64,000 bases of DNA, taken from the NCBI RefSeq assembly GCF_008086595.1, contig NZ_RXYA01000016.1, positions 54,470-118,469 on the forward strand, read 5' to 3'. Below the pieces are notes generated by a model. The model did no database searches and was not told the origin of the DNA. It was given only the letters and a program-made list of their open reading frames with translations. This document shows, in pieces, positions 26,506 to 34,353 of the stretch. Made by a program: the position numbers and the translations under genes. Within the stretch, counting starts at the first letter, position 1; each line of letters starts with the position of its first letter. The stretch is from Acetobacterium paludosum. GTDB taxonomy: Bacteria; Bacillota; Clostridia; Eubacteriales; Eubacteriaceae.

Positions 26506-26826
26506 ATGCTTTTAGAAAAAATTGACAAGCCAATTGAAGCAATACAGGCAAAGAAACCAAATCATGATCATACCCAGACCAAAGCGGTGCTGAATCGTTT
26601 ATCCAAAGCCACCGGTCATTTAGAATCGATTCGAAAAATGGTGGAATCAGGAAGAGATTGTTCAGAGGTGTTAATCCAATTATCAGCAGTAAAGGCGGCC
26701 ATTAATAATACCGGGAAGATTATTCTAAAAGACCATATTGACCATTGCATTGTAGCGGCGGTTGAAAAAGGAGATCAAAAAGCGCTTGATGATTTGCACA
26801 AAGCTATTGATCAATTCATGAAATAA
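26506..26826 (+). CDS. CsoR/RcnR family metal-sensing repressor, InrS-like (predicted Ni sensor)
   Basis: 106 residues from ATG 26506, chosen because AGGAGA lies seven bases upstream and the sequence then matches the family length. Helical DUF156 fold (LNRLSKATGHLESIRKMVESGRDC...LKDHIDHCIV). Candidate metal ligands are His20 (and His22), Cys52, His77 and Cys81. Their spacing (32, 25 and 4) is the same as the His21-Cys53-His78-Cys82 set I recall for the nickel sensor InrS. Copper-sensing CsoR shares only the Cys-His-Cys part. It lies 16 bases after the McrB-like gene, inside a metal-transport island, which supports a nickel or cobalt role. Confidence 0.87.
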   Translation: MLLEKIDKPIEAIQAKKPNHDHTQTKAVLNRLSKATGHLESIRKMVESGRDCSEVLIQLSAVKAAINNTGKIILKDHIDHCIVAAVEKGDQKALDDLHKAIDQFMK

Positions 26827-26887
26827 AGCAGGGACAAAACGGCAGTGATGGCTTTAATTGACAGAAGAAAGCGATGGGAAAAATAGA

Positions 26888-27841
26888 ATGAGTGATGATA
26901 GACCGAAATTGGTGCGAGATATGATTGAATTAAAAAAATTGCAGTATTTTGTTGTGTGTGCGGATGTTGGATCTTTCAGCAAGGCGGCGGAAATATTATA
27001 CACAACGCAACCGAATGTAAGCAAAGCGATTAAAGCCCTGGAAGATCAATTGGGGTTTAATTTGTTCGAAAGAAAGAGCAGAGGCATTCTGCTGACCGCA
27101 AAAGGTGACCATGTTTATGAATATGCCTGTAAAGCCATCGAAAATGTTGAAGTCTTGTCCTCTTTTTCACAGACCGAAAAGGTTGAGCAGTTGAAGATAT
27201 CAAGCAATCCAAGTCAATGGATGGCGCAATGTTTTGCAGAATTCTACAACAAATATCATTTGGAAAACCTGCAGTTCCATTTATATACGGCAAGTGTGGA
27301 AGAAATAATGAAACGAGTGAGTACTTATCTGGATGAGATTGGCTTTGTTTATGTCATGAGCAGCCAGAATACGGCTTTTCAATATATGTTATCAAGAAAG
27401 CATCTGGAGTTCATTCAGCTAAAAAACACTCAGGTGGTTCTGTATTTTGGAAAAAAGCATCCCTTATATCATTCGAAATCCATTGAGAGTCAAGATCTTG
27501 AAAAAATTAGATTGGTGCAGTGTTACGAAGATGAGTTTGACCTCAATAATTATTGGCGAATCACGAACAGTCAGGGAAATGAGATCCGCGAACTTAAAAA
27601 TGTGGTGGTGACAAACAGCGATTGTATTCTGGAACAGCTGCTGCAGACGACCGATCTGGCCAATATCAGCAGCGGCTATTTAACTAATGTGGTGGTAGAT
27701 ACAGAATTTCGGGGTTTCCCATTGAATGAAGGGAGTAATTCCGTGATGTTTGGATATATCAAGAGAAAGCCGGAAGAGCTAAGTGACTGGGAAAATAAAT
27801 TTATTGACTTTGTGATTCAGAATCTTGAAGAGAAGATATAA
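26888..27841 (+). CDS. LysR family transcriptional regulator
   Basis: About 317 residues from ATG 26888; a TTG at 26858 or ATG at 26921 are alternative starts. The N-terminal winged helix is typical (LQYFVVCADVGSFSKAAEILYTTQPNVSKAIKALEDQLGFNLFERK), followed by a substrate-binding-protein-like effector domain. It lies between the metal sensor and the first Nik/Opp-type importer on the same strand. LysR proteins usually control neighbouring genes, so the importer operon at 27971-32910 is the likely target. The effector is unknown. Confidence 0.85.
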   Translation: MSDDRPKLVRDMIELKKLQYFVVCADVGSFSKAAEILYTTQPNVSKAIKALEDQLGFNLFERKSRGILLTAKGDHVYEYACKAIENVEVLSSFSQTEKVEQLKISSNPSQWMAQCFAEFYNKYHLENLQFHLYTASVEEIMKRVSTYLDEIGFVYVMSSQNTAFQYMLSRKHLEFIQLKNTQVVLYFGKKHPLYHSKSIESQDLEKIRLVQCYEDEFDLNNYWRITNSQGNEIRELKNVVVTNSDCILEQLLQTTDLANISSGYLTNVVVDTEFRGFPLNEGSNSVMFGYIKRKPEELSDWENKFIDFVIQNLEEKI

Positions 27842-27877
27842 ATAACTTTGGCATGGAAAGGTATGCAAAATTGGAAT

Positions 27878-27914
27878 GCCTCACAACCCCCCAGGTGGGT
27901 TGTGAGGCGTTTTA
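27878..27914 (+). terminator. Hairpin after the LysR gene, terminator or attenuator
   Basis: Perfect 12-base arms GCCTCACAACCC / GGGTTGTGAGGC and then TTTTAA. The upstream GGCAT...ATGCC pairing (about 27850-27880) overlaps its first arm and could form an alternative structure. It sits 57 bases before the first permease gene. Confidence 0.6.
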
Positions 27915-27970
27915 ACGGGTGTTACAATAATGGACGAAGCATCATGGATGCGAGAAAGGGATAATGAGAG

Positions 27971-28909
27971 ATGCGAAAATATATCGGGAAACGCCTGATA
28001 CAATTGATCCCGATTATTTTGGGAATTACACTAATGTCTTTTACGCTGATGCACACGGCAACAGGTGATGCGGTTGATGCCCTATACGATAATTCGGGAG
28101 GCGGCGTGACCGAACAGGTAAAGGCCGAGAAACGGGCAGAGCTCGGATTGGATCAGCCGTTCTTGGTTCAGTACACCAACTGGCTGGTTGGGATTGCAAC
28201 GGGTGATATGGGTACATCGTATATTTCGAACCAGCCGGTGTTTGAAACATTTGTTTCCAAGCTGCCAGCGACGATTTATCTGACCCTGACATCCATATTG
28301 GCAACTGTCGTGATTTCCATCCCATTTGGGATACTGGCGGCAGTCAGACAAAATCGCATGACCGACTATCTCATACGGGGAATGAGTTTTATCGGGAATT
28401 CGATGCCGGGATTTTTCGTCTCACTGCTGTTGATTTATTTTTTTGCCCTGAAATTAAAGCTGTTTCCGGTTATGGGCAATGACGGATGGCAGAGCATCTG
28501 TTTGCCGACTCTGACCCTGGCGATTGCCATGGCAGCCAAGTATACGCGTCAGGTTCGGGCAACGGTGCTGGAAGAACTGAATAAGGATTACGTTATGGGC
28601 GCCAGAGCACGCGGCGTCAGAGAAATGGTAATCCTTTGGTCCAGTGTGCTGAAATCAGCCATGCTCACCATTGTGACGCTGCTGGCATTGTCGATCGGAT
28701 CCCTGCTCGGCGGGACGGCAATCATTGAGTCGATTTTCATGTGGGACGGGGTGGGTAAACTGGCGGTGGATTCCATCATGGCCAGAGATTATCCGATGAT
28801 TCAGGCTTATGTCATCTGGATGGCCCTAATTTATGTGCTGGTTAATCTGCTTACAGATATTCTGTATCATTATCTCGATCCCCGGATTCGCTTGGAACAG
28901 GAGGGCTAA
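27971..28909 (+). CDS. Nik/Opp-type ABC importer 1, permease (NikB/DppB-like)
   Basis: 312 residues. N-terminal segment KRLIQLIPIILGITLMSFTLMH, then about five further membrane segments, with the coupling loop near DYVMGARARGVREMVILWSSVLKSAM and a C-terminal LDPRIRLEQ typical of DppB/NikB. First gene of importer 1, whose order (permease, permease, binding protein, ATPase, ATPase) places the binding protein third, unlike importers 2 to 4. Unlike those, it has no leader element of the shared hairpin type directly in front. Substrate (nickel complex or peptide) is not decided by sequence. Confidence 0.9.
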   Translation: MRKYIGKRLIQLIPIILGITLMSFTLMHTATGDAVDALYDNSGGGVTEQVKAEKRAELGLDQPFLVQYTNWLVGIATGDMGTSYISNQPVFETFVSKLPATIYLTLTSILATVVISIPFGILAAVRQNRMTDYLIRGMSFIGNSMPGFFVSLLLIYFFALKLKLFPVMGNDGWQSICLPTLTLAIAMAAKYTRQVRATVLEELNKDYVMGARARGVREMVILWSSVLKSAMLTIVTLLALSIGSLLGGTAIIESIFMWDGVGKLAVDSIMARDYPMIQAYVIWMALIYVLVNLLTDILYHYLDPRIRLEQEG

Positions 28910-28912
28910 GGT

Positions 28913-29776
28913 TTGGAAATGCGATTAGAAAAGTCAATAACGGTTCGAAAATCAAAATTACATAAAGACCAGACAACGATCAAGCTTTATGTGTTTTCAG
29001 CCCTTGTGGTTGTTCTGCTGTTAATTGCTGTTTTTGCTTCCCAGCTGGTGCCCTATGATCCCTATCAGCAGGATTTAGGAAAGGCTCTTCTGGCACCGGA
29101 TTCGAATCATTTGCTGGGCACCGATCGTTATGGGCGGGACCTGCTGTCCCGGGTGATTATGGGAGCCCAATCCACCATCTTTTCATCATTGCTGCTGGTT
29201 GCCATTATTTCGGTGATTGGAACAAGTATTGGGGTATTCTGTGGCTACAAAGGCGGAAAAATCGATTCAATCATCATGCGCATTTCCGATGTTTTTCTGG
29301 CCTTCCCTGGGATGGTCTTTGCCATTGCCGTGGCCGGTGTTTTGGGCGGGGGCATTATGAATGCCGTTGTTGCTTTGGCCTGTATTTCATGGCCTAAATT
29401 TGCCAGATTGGCCAGAGGCCAGGTTTTGTCCATCAAAAACATGCCCTATATTTCCGCAGCAAAATTAAGCGGTTCCAAACCGGCAAAAATCATTTTCAAG
29501 CATCTGTTGCCGAATATGATGGGCCCGATTCTGGTAACGGCAACGCTGGACATCGGAACGATGATGATGGAACTGGCGGGCTTGTCATTCCTGGGATTGG
29601 GCGCCATGCCGCCGATTGCTGAATGGGGTTCGATGATGAGCAATGGACGGAGCATGCTGCAGACATCGCCCTGGGTCATTCTGGCACCAGGCTGTGCTAT
29701 TTTTATAACCGTGATGCTATTTAACTTACTGGGCGATACCGTGCGAGATGTACTGGATCCCCAAACAAAAAAATAA
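28913..29776 (+). CDS. Nik/Opp-type ABC importer 1, permease (NikC/DppC-like)
   Basis: 287 residues from TTG 28913, which is seven bases from AGGAGGG; an ATG six bases later is the alternative. The typical DppC features are LVPYDPYQQDLGKALLAPDSNHLLGTD at the external loop (LGTDRYGRD), the coupling loop ISAAKLSGSKPAKIIFKHLLPN, and GLSFLGLGAMPPIAEWG near the end. It pairs with the preceding permease. The LGTD-x-x-GRD motif is intact. Confidence 0.9.
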   Translation: MEMRLEKSITVRKSKLHKDQTTIKLYVFSALVVVLLLIAVFASQLVPYDPYQQDLGKALLAPDSNHLLGTDRYGRDLLSRVIMGAQSTIFSSLLLVAIISVIGTSIGVFCGYKGGKIDSIIMRISDVFLAFPGMVFAIAVAGVLGGGIMNAVVALACISWPKFARLARGQVLSIKNMPYISAAKLSGSKPAKIIFKHLLPNMMGPILVTATLDIGTMMMELAGLSFLGLGAMPPIAEWGSMMSNGRSMLQTSPWVILAPGCAIFITVMLFNLLGDTVRDVLDPQTKK

Positions 29777-29789
29777 ACTGGAGGAAAAA

Positions 29790-31343
29790 ATGAAAAAGAA
29801 AAGTAAAGTTTTAACAATACTGCTGACAGCGGCATTGTCCGTCGGATTGTTGTCCGGCTGCGGCAGTTCGACAGCCAGCAAAAGCAGTGATGAAAAAGTG
29901 TTTAACTACGGGACGGTGGCCTACAGTGTCAGCAATTCGAATACCGGACTGAATCCGCACAACTCTTACAGCGGCTGGTCGACGGTGCGTTATGGCGTCG
30001 GCGAGACCCTATTCAAATTCAATGAAAAAATGGAGTTGGAACCCTGGCTGGCAACTGGCTATGAGCAAATTGATGAAAACACAGTCAAAATTAATTTAAG
30101 AGATGACGTTAAATTCTCAAATGGTAAAAAAATGACGGGTGAGTCGGTCAAAGCCTGCCTGGAGGACCTCGTTGCCGTTCATGATCGGGCCCCAAAGGAT
30201 TTGCAGATCAAATCAATCACAGCTGATGGTCAGAGCGTCACCATCATTTCAGAAAATAAAGTGCCGGGATTGATTAGCTATTTATGTGATCCATACGGGG
30301 CGATCATCGATATGGAAGCCGGCGTCAGTGCTAATAAAAATGTGGTTGGAACCGGACCCTATGTGGCAACCGCGGTATCGGACACAGAAATCAATCTGGA
30401 AGCCAATGCCAATTACTGGGGGAGTACACCGAAGGTGGGCAAGGTCAATGTTAAGAGCATCACCGACGGGGATACGTTAACGATGGCATTGCAGAGTGGC
30501 GAAATTGATGCCGCCCAGGGACTTCCCTATGCCAGCTTGAAATTGTTTCAGGATAATAAAGATTATACCATCAGTTCCACCAACACCTCTCGTGTCTATC
30601 AGGCCTGTTTGAATTACAAATCGGCAGTGATCCAGGACGATGCGGTCCGCAAAGCCATGGCCATGGCCATGGATAAAAATGGTTTTACCAGCGTTTTGCT
30701 GCAGGGTAACGGAACGCCAGCAGAAGGCCCATTCCCAAGCAATTTCACCTTCGGCGGAGATAAAGTCAAAACGGCAGACTATGATATTGAAGGCGCAAAA
30801 AAAGTTCTGGAAGCGGCCGGCTGGGTTGATACTGATGGAGACGGCATCCGGGAAAAAGATGGCCAGAGATTATCGATTAACTGGTTGACTTATACATCAA
30901 GACAGGAACTGCCACTACTGGCTGAATCCGTTCAGGCATCATATAAACAGGCCGGGATTGAAGTCATTGTCAATGCCACGGACAGCTACAAGGATTTCCT
31001 GAAAGCCGGTAATTATGACGTCTTTGCGAATGCCTTTGTGACCGCACCAACTGGCGATCCGCAATATTATTTCACCACCCATGTTGTTGATGGTTCTGAC
31101 TACAATAAAGGATCTTATCACAATGATAAAGTTGAAACTTTAGTCGGGCAGTTGCGTAATGAATTTGATAAAGACAAACGCAGCGATCTGGCCATACAGA
31201 TTGCCCAACAGGTTGTCAATGATAACGCCTATATTTATGCATCGTATTTAAAAATGTCCTTTGTCATGAAAAAAGGGGTCACCGGCTTTTCTGCCCATCC
31301 ATCCGATTATTATGAAATTACCGCCGACCTGGATATGAATTAA
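29790..31343 (+). CDS. Nik/Opp-type ABC importer 1, substrate-binding lipoprotein
   Basis: 517 residues from ATG 29790, chosen because GGAGG lies just upstream. Lipoprotein signal with lipobox LLSGC (Cys24). The rest is the SBP_bac_5 fold used by NikA, OppA and DppA (LRDDVKFSNGKKMTGESVKACLED, GTGPYVAT, KAMAMAMDKNG). It delivers its ligand to the importer encoded around it. Whether the ligand is a metal chelate or a peptide cannot be told from the fold. Confidence 0.92.
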   Translation: MKKKSKVLTILLTAALSVGLLSGCGSSTASKSSDEKVFNYGTVAYSVSNSNTGLNPHNSYSGWSTVRYGVGETLFKFNEKMELEPWLATGYEQIDENTVKINLRDDVKFSNGKKMTGESVKACLEDLVAVHDRAPKDLQIKSITADGQSVTIISENKVPGLISYLCDPYGAIIDMEAGVSANKNVVGTGPYVATAVSDTEINLEANANYWGSTPKVGKVNVKSITDGDTLTMALQSGEIDAAQGLPYASLKLFQDNKDYTISSTNTSRVYQACLNYKSAVIQDDAVRKAMAMAMDKNGFTSVLLQGNGTPAEGPFPSNFTFGGDKVKTADYDIEGAKKVLEAAGWVDTDGDGIREKDGQRLSINWLTYTSRQELPLLAESVQASYKQAGIEVIVNATDSYKDFLKAGNYDVFANAFVTAPTGDPQYYFTTHVVDGSDYNKGSYHNDKVETLVGQLRNEFDKDKRSDLAIQIAQQVVNDNAYIYASYLKMSFVMKKGVTGFSAHPSDYYEITADLDMN

Positions 31344-31364
31344 ATCAAGCAAAGGAAAAATATT

Positions 31365-32150
31365 ATGCAACAGCCATTACTGGAAATGCAGCATGTGGAA
31401 ATAAGCTATGACGGCAAACCGACGGTATTTGATTTTAATCTGCAAATGGAGTTGGGTGAAATACTTGGCATTGTGGGTGAATCCGGCAGCGGAAAAAGTA
31501 CGCTGATAAAAGCGACCATGGGTCTACTGGGTTCGGCCGGGACAGTGACCCGAGGCGATATTTATGTTAAAGGCAAAAACGTTCTGGATATTCAGAATGA
31601 CGAACTTCGGCAGATGCGGGGACCGGAAATGGGAATGATCTTTCAAAACTGCGGCAGTGCTCTCTGTTCGATAAGGACCATCGGCGATCAATTATATGAG
31701 AGTATGGAACAGCATCGTGCCATAAAACGAGCAGCAGTGGATTTGTTGGCAATGCAGCTGTTTGAAAAGATCAATCTGCCGGATGGTGAGCGGATTTTAA
31801 AAAGCTATCCCTTTGAATTATCCGGCGGGATGAATCAGCGCGTGGGCATTGTGATGGCGATGATTCAGAAACCGGATCTGCTGTTTGCCGATGAACCGAC
31901 ATCCGCCCTGGATGTCACAGTACAGGCCCAGGTGATCCGTGAAATGATGGCAATGAGAAAAGAGTTCGGCAGTGGCATCGCAATCGTCACCCATAATATC
32001 GGCGTTGTCTCCTATATGGCTGATAAAGTCGCCGTGATGCACCAGGGGCATCTGGTTGAATACGGCAATACCGAGGATGTCATCAACAATCCTCAGGAAA
32101 CGTATACTCGAAAATTGATTCAGGCGGTACCAAAAATCAGAAGGCGGTAA
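31365..32150 (+). CDS. Nik/Opp-type ABC importer 1, ATPase (NikD/OppD-like)
   Basis: 261 residues. Walker A GESGSGKST, signature LSGGMNQRVG, Walker B LLFADEPTSALD, switch histidine in IVTHNIGVV. It lacks the C-terminal cysteine cluster found in the ATPases of importers 2 to 4, so it is a short NikD-type form. It lies 21 bases after the binding protein and 4 bases before the partner ATPase. Confidence 0.92.
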   Translation: MQQPLLEMQHVEISYDGKPTVFDFNLQMELGEILGIVGESGSGKSTLIKATMGLLGSAGTVTRGDIYVKGKNVLDIQNDELRQMRGPEMGMIFQNCGSALCSIRTIGDQLYESMEQHRAIKRAAVDLLAMQLFEKINLPDGERILKSYPFELSGGMNQRVGIVMAMIQKPDLLFADEPTSALDVTVQAQVIREMMAMRKEFGSGIAIVTHNIGVVSYMADKVAVMHQGHLVEYGNTEDVINNPQETYTRKLIQAVPKIRRR

Positions 32151-32154
32151 TCTC

Positions 32155-32910
32155 ATGAGTGCGGTGTTAGAAGTAAGAAATTTAAAAAAAGCCTATCAAA
32201 AAGGAAAAACGGAAATAGTAGCGGTGGATGGCATCAGTTTTGAAATCAACAAAGGTGAGTGTCTGGGTCTTGTCGGCGAAAGCGGCTGCGGCAAAAGCAC
32301 CACTGCCAAACTGATCACCCGTTTAACAGCGGCGGATGAAGGCGAAATTTTCCTGAATGGAAAAGAGATTACGCATGTAAATACAAAAGAACTCCGCGAC
32401 GTTTATAAGGACATTCAGATGATCTTCCAAATGCCGCTGGATTCCTTCAATCCAAGAATCAGACTGGGTGAAAGTGTTATGGAGAGCATGATCAATCAGG
32501 GCATGAAACGGCGCCAAGCGAAAGCACGAGCGCAGGAATGTCTGGCGAATTGTGGCTTGTCCAGCGATTTTGCCGACCGCTATCCCCATCAAGTCAGCGG
32601 CGGGGAATGCCAGCGTGCATCGATTGCCAGAGCCATTGCCAATAAACCCAGTCTGTTGATTTGTGATGAAGCGACGAGTGCGCTGGACGTAACCATTCAG
32701 TCACAGATCCTGAAACTGCTTGGGCAGTTTCAGCAGAAAATGGGGATGTCTTGTTTGCTGATTTGCCATGACCTGGCATTAGTTCAGGAGGTTTGTGATC
32801 GCGTGATGGTGATGTTCAACGGCAGGATTGTTGAAGAAGGAACGCCGGATGAGATCATCATGAATCCCCGTGAGGAATATACAAAGAGACTGATTGATTC
32901 TGTTTTATGA
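32155..32910 (+). CDS. Nik/Opp-type ABC importer 1, ATPase (NikE/OppF-like)
   Basis: 251 residues. Walker A GESGCGKST, signature VSGGECQRAS (first residue V for L), Walker B LLICDEATSALD, switch histidine in ICHDLALV. Short NikE-type form without the oligopeptide cysteine tail. Last gene of importer 1. A long hairpin follows at 32951-32988. Confidence 0.92.
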   Translation: MSAVLEVRNLKKAYQKGKTEIVAVDGISFEINKGECLGLVGESGCGKSTTAKLITRLTAADEGEIFLNGKEITHVNTKELRDVYKDIQMIFQMPLDSFNPRIRLGESVMESMINQGMKRRQAKARAQECLANCGLSSDFADRYPHQVSGGECQRASIARAIANKPSLLICDEATSALDVTIQSQILKLLGQFQQKMGMSCLLICHDLALVQEVCDRVMVMFNGRIVEEGTPDEIIMNPREEYTKRLIDSVL

Positions 32911-32950
32911 CAGATTGTAATGCCTTAATGACAATTAATAAGTACTGAAA

Positions 32951-32988
32951 AAATACCTTTATATCACAAAATTGATATGAAGGTATTT
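32951..32988. terminator. Hairpin after importer 1
   Basis: Two stacked stems, AAATACCTT / AAGGTATTT and ATATCA / TGATAT, separated by one unpaired base on each side. There is no T-run after it, so it may be a stability hairpin or weak terminator. Confidence 0.5.
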
Positions 32989-33030
32989 GGGTAAATCGAC
33001 AGGAATAGTTCCAACTAGTATAAACAGGGC

Positions 33031-33059
33031 TTGACAAGTATATACAAGAATGGTATCAT
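33031..33059 (+). promoter_or_regulatory. Promoter with GTATATAC palindrome in the spacer, before leader E
   Basis: TTGACA (33031-33036), 17-base spacer, TATCAT (33054-33059). The first 18 bases, TTGACAAGTATATACAAG, are identical to the promoter before leader F (43397). The palindrome GTATATAC inside the spacer is a likely operator. Confidence 0.75.
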
Positions 33060-33106
33060 AATAAAAATTAAACTTAGATAAAAATTTGTGAGCAAAAAAT
33101 AATTTA

Positions 33107-33160
33107 GCCGTGAAGGTTGATAATCCTATGATAATAGGGATCAACTTCGCGGCTTTTTTT
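33107..33160 (+). promoter_or_regulatory. Leader hairpin-terminator element, copy E
   Basis: Outer arms GCCGTGAAGGTTGAT / ATCAACTTCGCGGC with one bulged G, apical CCTAT GATA ATAGG, then seven T. It starts about 40 bases after the predicted transcription start. Confidence 0.8.
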
Positions 33161-33439
33161 GTTCCCGGGCAATTGCTGAATGAGTTGCTTTACGATTTGA
33201 AAGAAGCATACAGATGCAGTGATACAACACCATTGCGAATGCCGGCTTTTTTCTATGTCAGTCTGAAAATTGAATACAAAAAATTAAGTTTAACAGTGAA
33301 TGTTGAATATTCTGTTGAAGCGGGTATCAATTTTCGCTTTTTTTGTGCTGAAATAGTGTGAAAAAAGCTAGATCAGCAGCAAGTATTACGATGCTAAGTA
33401 TGTTGAATCACAAAAAAATAGAACGACGGAGGGAAACTA
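33161..33439. other. Region between leader E and the methyltransferase
   Basis: No supported gene. It holds the degenerate leader copy E2 (33295-33345) and then about 90 bases with GGAGGG before ATG 33440. An 83-codon frame starting in leader E is not supported by a ribosome site or family similarity. Confidence 0.5.
33295..33345 (+). promoter_or_regulatory. Leader hairpin-terminator element, degenerate copy E2
   Basis: The 5' arm AGTGAATGTTGA and 3' arm TCAATTTTCGCT match copy F, with the same 20-base distance between the arms and a T-run after it. The apical CCTAC / GTAGG hairpin is lost. It lies about 190 bases after copy E in the same leader. Confidence 0.6.
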
Positions 33440-34186
33440 ATGGAATTAAGAAATGCAGAAAAACTGGAAGACATACGGAGTTATTGGAATTTGAGAGCAC
33501 CAAGTTTTTCAAAAGGAAATGTTGAAGAACTCAACAGTGAATCAAAAAAAGAGTGGATTCAGACAATTACATCTTTCGCGCCAGTGCCGGAATATAAAAA
33601 AGTACTTGATATTGGTTGTGGCCCCGGTTTCTTTTCAATTATGCTGGCCCAGGCAGGTTATCAGGTGACGGCAGTGGATTATACCGATAATATGCTGGAG
33701 GAGGCCAGAAAAAATGCTGGAAATTTTGGCGTAGAGATAGAATTTCTGCAAATGGATGCTCAAAATTTGACATTCGACGACGGGACATTTGATTTCGTAA
33801 TCAGCAGAAATGTGACATGGAATTTAGAGCAACCCGTTAAAGCCTATTCCGAATGGTTACGGGTGTTGCGACCGAATGGAAGACTGCTCAATAATGATGG
33901 TAATTATTATTATCACTATACCGATGATTTTTATAATAAAGCCTATTCAGAGAAACACCAGGGGCATTCACATAAAGTGATTGATGGAGTTGACACCGGT
34001 GTAATCGATAATATTGCCAGAGAATTGCCATTATCAAAGGAAATGCGACCTCAATGGGATTGCAGTATTTTACTTGGAATGGGAATCACGGATCTTTCTG
34101 TTAAGATCAGCAGTAAAGAAAAAGCTAAAGTTAGTGATGAAGAACGAGAGATAATAAACAAATTTCAGCTTTTTCTTGTCAAATAG
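33440..34186 (+). CDS. Class I SAM-dependent methyltransferase
   Basis: 248 residues. Motif I VLDIGCGPGFFSIMLA, then VDYTDNM, and a late MRPQWDCSILLGMG segment shared with the proteins at 24144 and 35701. The N-terminus (RSYWNLRAPSFSKGNVEELNSE) is also of that group. First gene after leaders E and E2, and followed by a MATE transporter, another methyltransferase and importer 2, all on one strand. Acceptor unknown; a role in making a small metal ligand is inference. Confidence 0.82.
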   Translation: MELRNAEKLEDIRSYWNLRAPSFSKGNVEELNSESKKEWIQTITSFAPVPEYKKVLDIGCGPGFFSIMLAQAGYQVTAVDYTDNMLEEARKNAGNFGVEIEFLQMDAQNLTFDDGTFDFVISRNVTWNLEQPVKAYSEWLRVLRPNGRLLNNDGNYYYHYTDDFYNKAYSEKHQGHSHKVIDGVDTGVIDNIARELPLSKEMRPQWDCSILLGMGITDLSVKISSKEKAKVSDEEREIINKFQLFLVK

Positions 34187-34203
34187 TTTAGAGGGTTATT
34201 TTG

Positions 34204-34314
34204 ATGATTCAATCTTTGTATGAGAATATGAACAGTTGTTATGAACAATCAGCAGAACTCAAAAAAGTGGAAATAGGTCACTACGTAGCATGTCATTTGG
34301 TTCTGGAGAATTAG
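34204..34314 (+). CDS. Possible 36-residue ORF
   Basis: ATG 34204 after GAGGG opens a 36-codon frame (MIQSLYENMNSCYEQSAELKK... ending LVLEN). No family is recognised. It lies between the methyltransferase and the MATE gene and may be a remnant. Confidence 0.25.
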   Translation: MIQSLYENMNSCYEQSAELKKVEIGHYVACHLVLEN

Positions 34315-34353
34315 GCCTGTGATAAAAAGTAACAGTTTGATAGAAGGGGTTAT

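Noticed and set aside
33110..33361. 83-codon frame through leader elements E and E2
   Set aside because: It starts within the hairpin, lacks a ribosome site, and its sequence is explained by the two RNA-like elements.
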